Shown piece by piece: positions 5,988 to 6,049 of a stretch of DNA of 6,049 nucleotides. The translations under genes were made by a program, and so were the position numbers. Each line of letters opens with the position of its first letter. Positions within the stretch are counted from its first letter, which is position 1. Under the pieces are notes generated by a model. That model was not told the origin of the DNA, searched no databases, and worked only from the letters and a program-made list of their open reading frames with translations. The stretch comes from Christensenella sp. UBA3792 (GTDB lineage: Bacteria; Bacillota; Clostridia; Christensenellales; CAG-138), in assembly GCA_002369195.1 (NCBI GenBank), contig DFEW01000068.1, positions 40,438 through 46,486 of the forward strand. The letters run 5' to 3'.

Positions 5988-6049
5988 ATGGCACGTATTG
6001 CTGGCGTAGACCTTCCGAGAGATAAGCGAGTCGAGATCGGCTTGACCTA
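5988..6049 (+). CDS. rpsM: 30S ribosomal protein uS13 (S13), 3' end outside window
   Basis: This is the start of uS13, a head protein of the 30S subunit that contacts the P-site tRNA and forms bridges to the 50S subunit. Only the first 20 codons and two bases are visible. They read MARIAGVDLPRDKRVEIGLT, which is the standard uS13 N-terminus of Gram-positive bacteria. The SD GGAGGT at 5971-5976 supports the ATG at 5988. In most bacteria this gene opens the alpha segment (rpsM, rpsK, sometimes rpsD, rpoA, rplQ), so those genes are expected to the right; that is inference from gene order. Confidence 0.95.
   Translation, partial: MARIAGVDLPRDKRVEIGLT

Noticed and set aside
5924..6025. Short + strand ORF (33 codons) from the rpmJ-rpsM gap into rpsM, a possible leader peptide
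   Set aside because: It has no SD before its ATG, lies partly inside the hairpin, contains the rpsM SD and runs out of frame into the real rpsM gene. It is chance openness.

Overview
The window is a stretch of the large ribosomal-protein super-operon of a bacterium (spc segment running into the alpha segment). Everything is on the + strand: rpsH (5' end missing), rplF, rplR, rpsE, rpmD, rplO, secY, adk, map, a small KOW-domain protein gene, infA, rpmJ, and the first 20 codons of rpsM, which runs off the right edge. Both edge genes are cut by the window, not broken.

The gene order secY-adk-map-KOW-infA-rpmJ-rpsM is the Bacillota (Firmicutes) arrangement. In Escherichia coli, adk, map and infA lie elsewhere and there is no KOW gene. 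Strong AGGAGG-type ribosome binding sites, a TTG-started infA and the zinc-binding (four-Cys) adenylate kinase LID also fit Bacillota. The coding sequence strongly prefers G/C at third positions, unlike Bacillus or classical Clostridium. I infer a moderately high-GC member of class Clostridia (for example a gut-type lineage), but genus and family cannot be fixed from this sequence.

Layout: 1-2473 holds six ribosomal protein genes with 13-21 nt gaps, most with near-perfect Shine-Dalgarno (SD) sequences. 2473-5505 is a tightly coupled non-ribosomal block. secY overlaps rplO by 1 nt, adk follows secY after 5 nt with no visible SD, and map and the KOW gene each start in a 4-nt ATGA overlap. 5519-5886 holds infA and rpmJ. 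5887-5987 is the only sizeable non-coding gap (101 nt). It contains a GC-rich inverted repeat followed by an AT-rich tract just before rpsM, and is the best place to look for regulation.

Functionally, the genes make ribosome parts (uS8, uL6, uL18, uS5, uL30, uL15, bL36, uS13), start translation (IF1), trim the initiator methionine (MetAP), insert or export nascent proteins (SecY) and balance adenine nucleotides (Adk). One operon therefore links ribosome production to early handling of new proteins. This is conserved housekeeping DNA. I found no mobile element, CRISPR array, tRNA, rRNA or novel system; the findings are modest points about gene starts, protein variants and one candidate leader.
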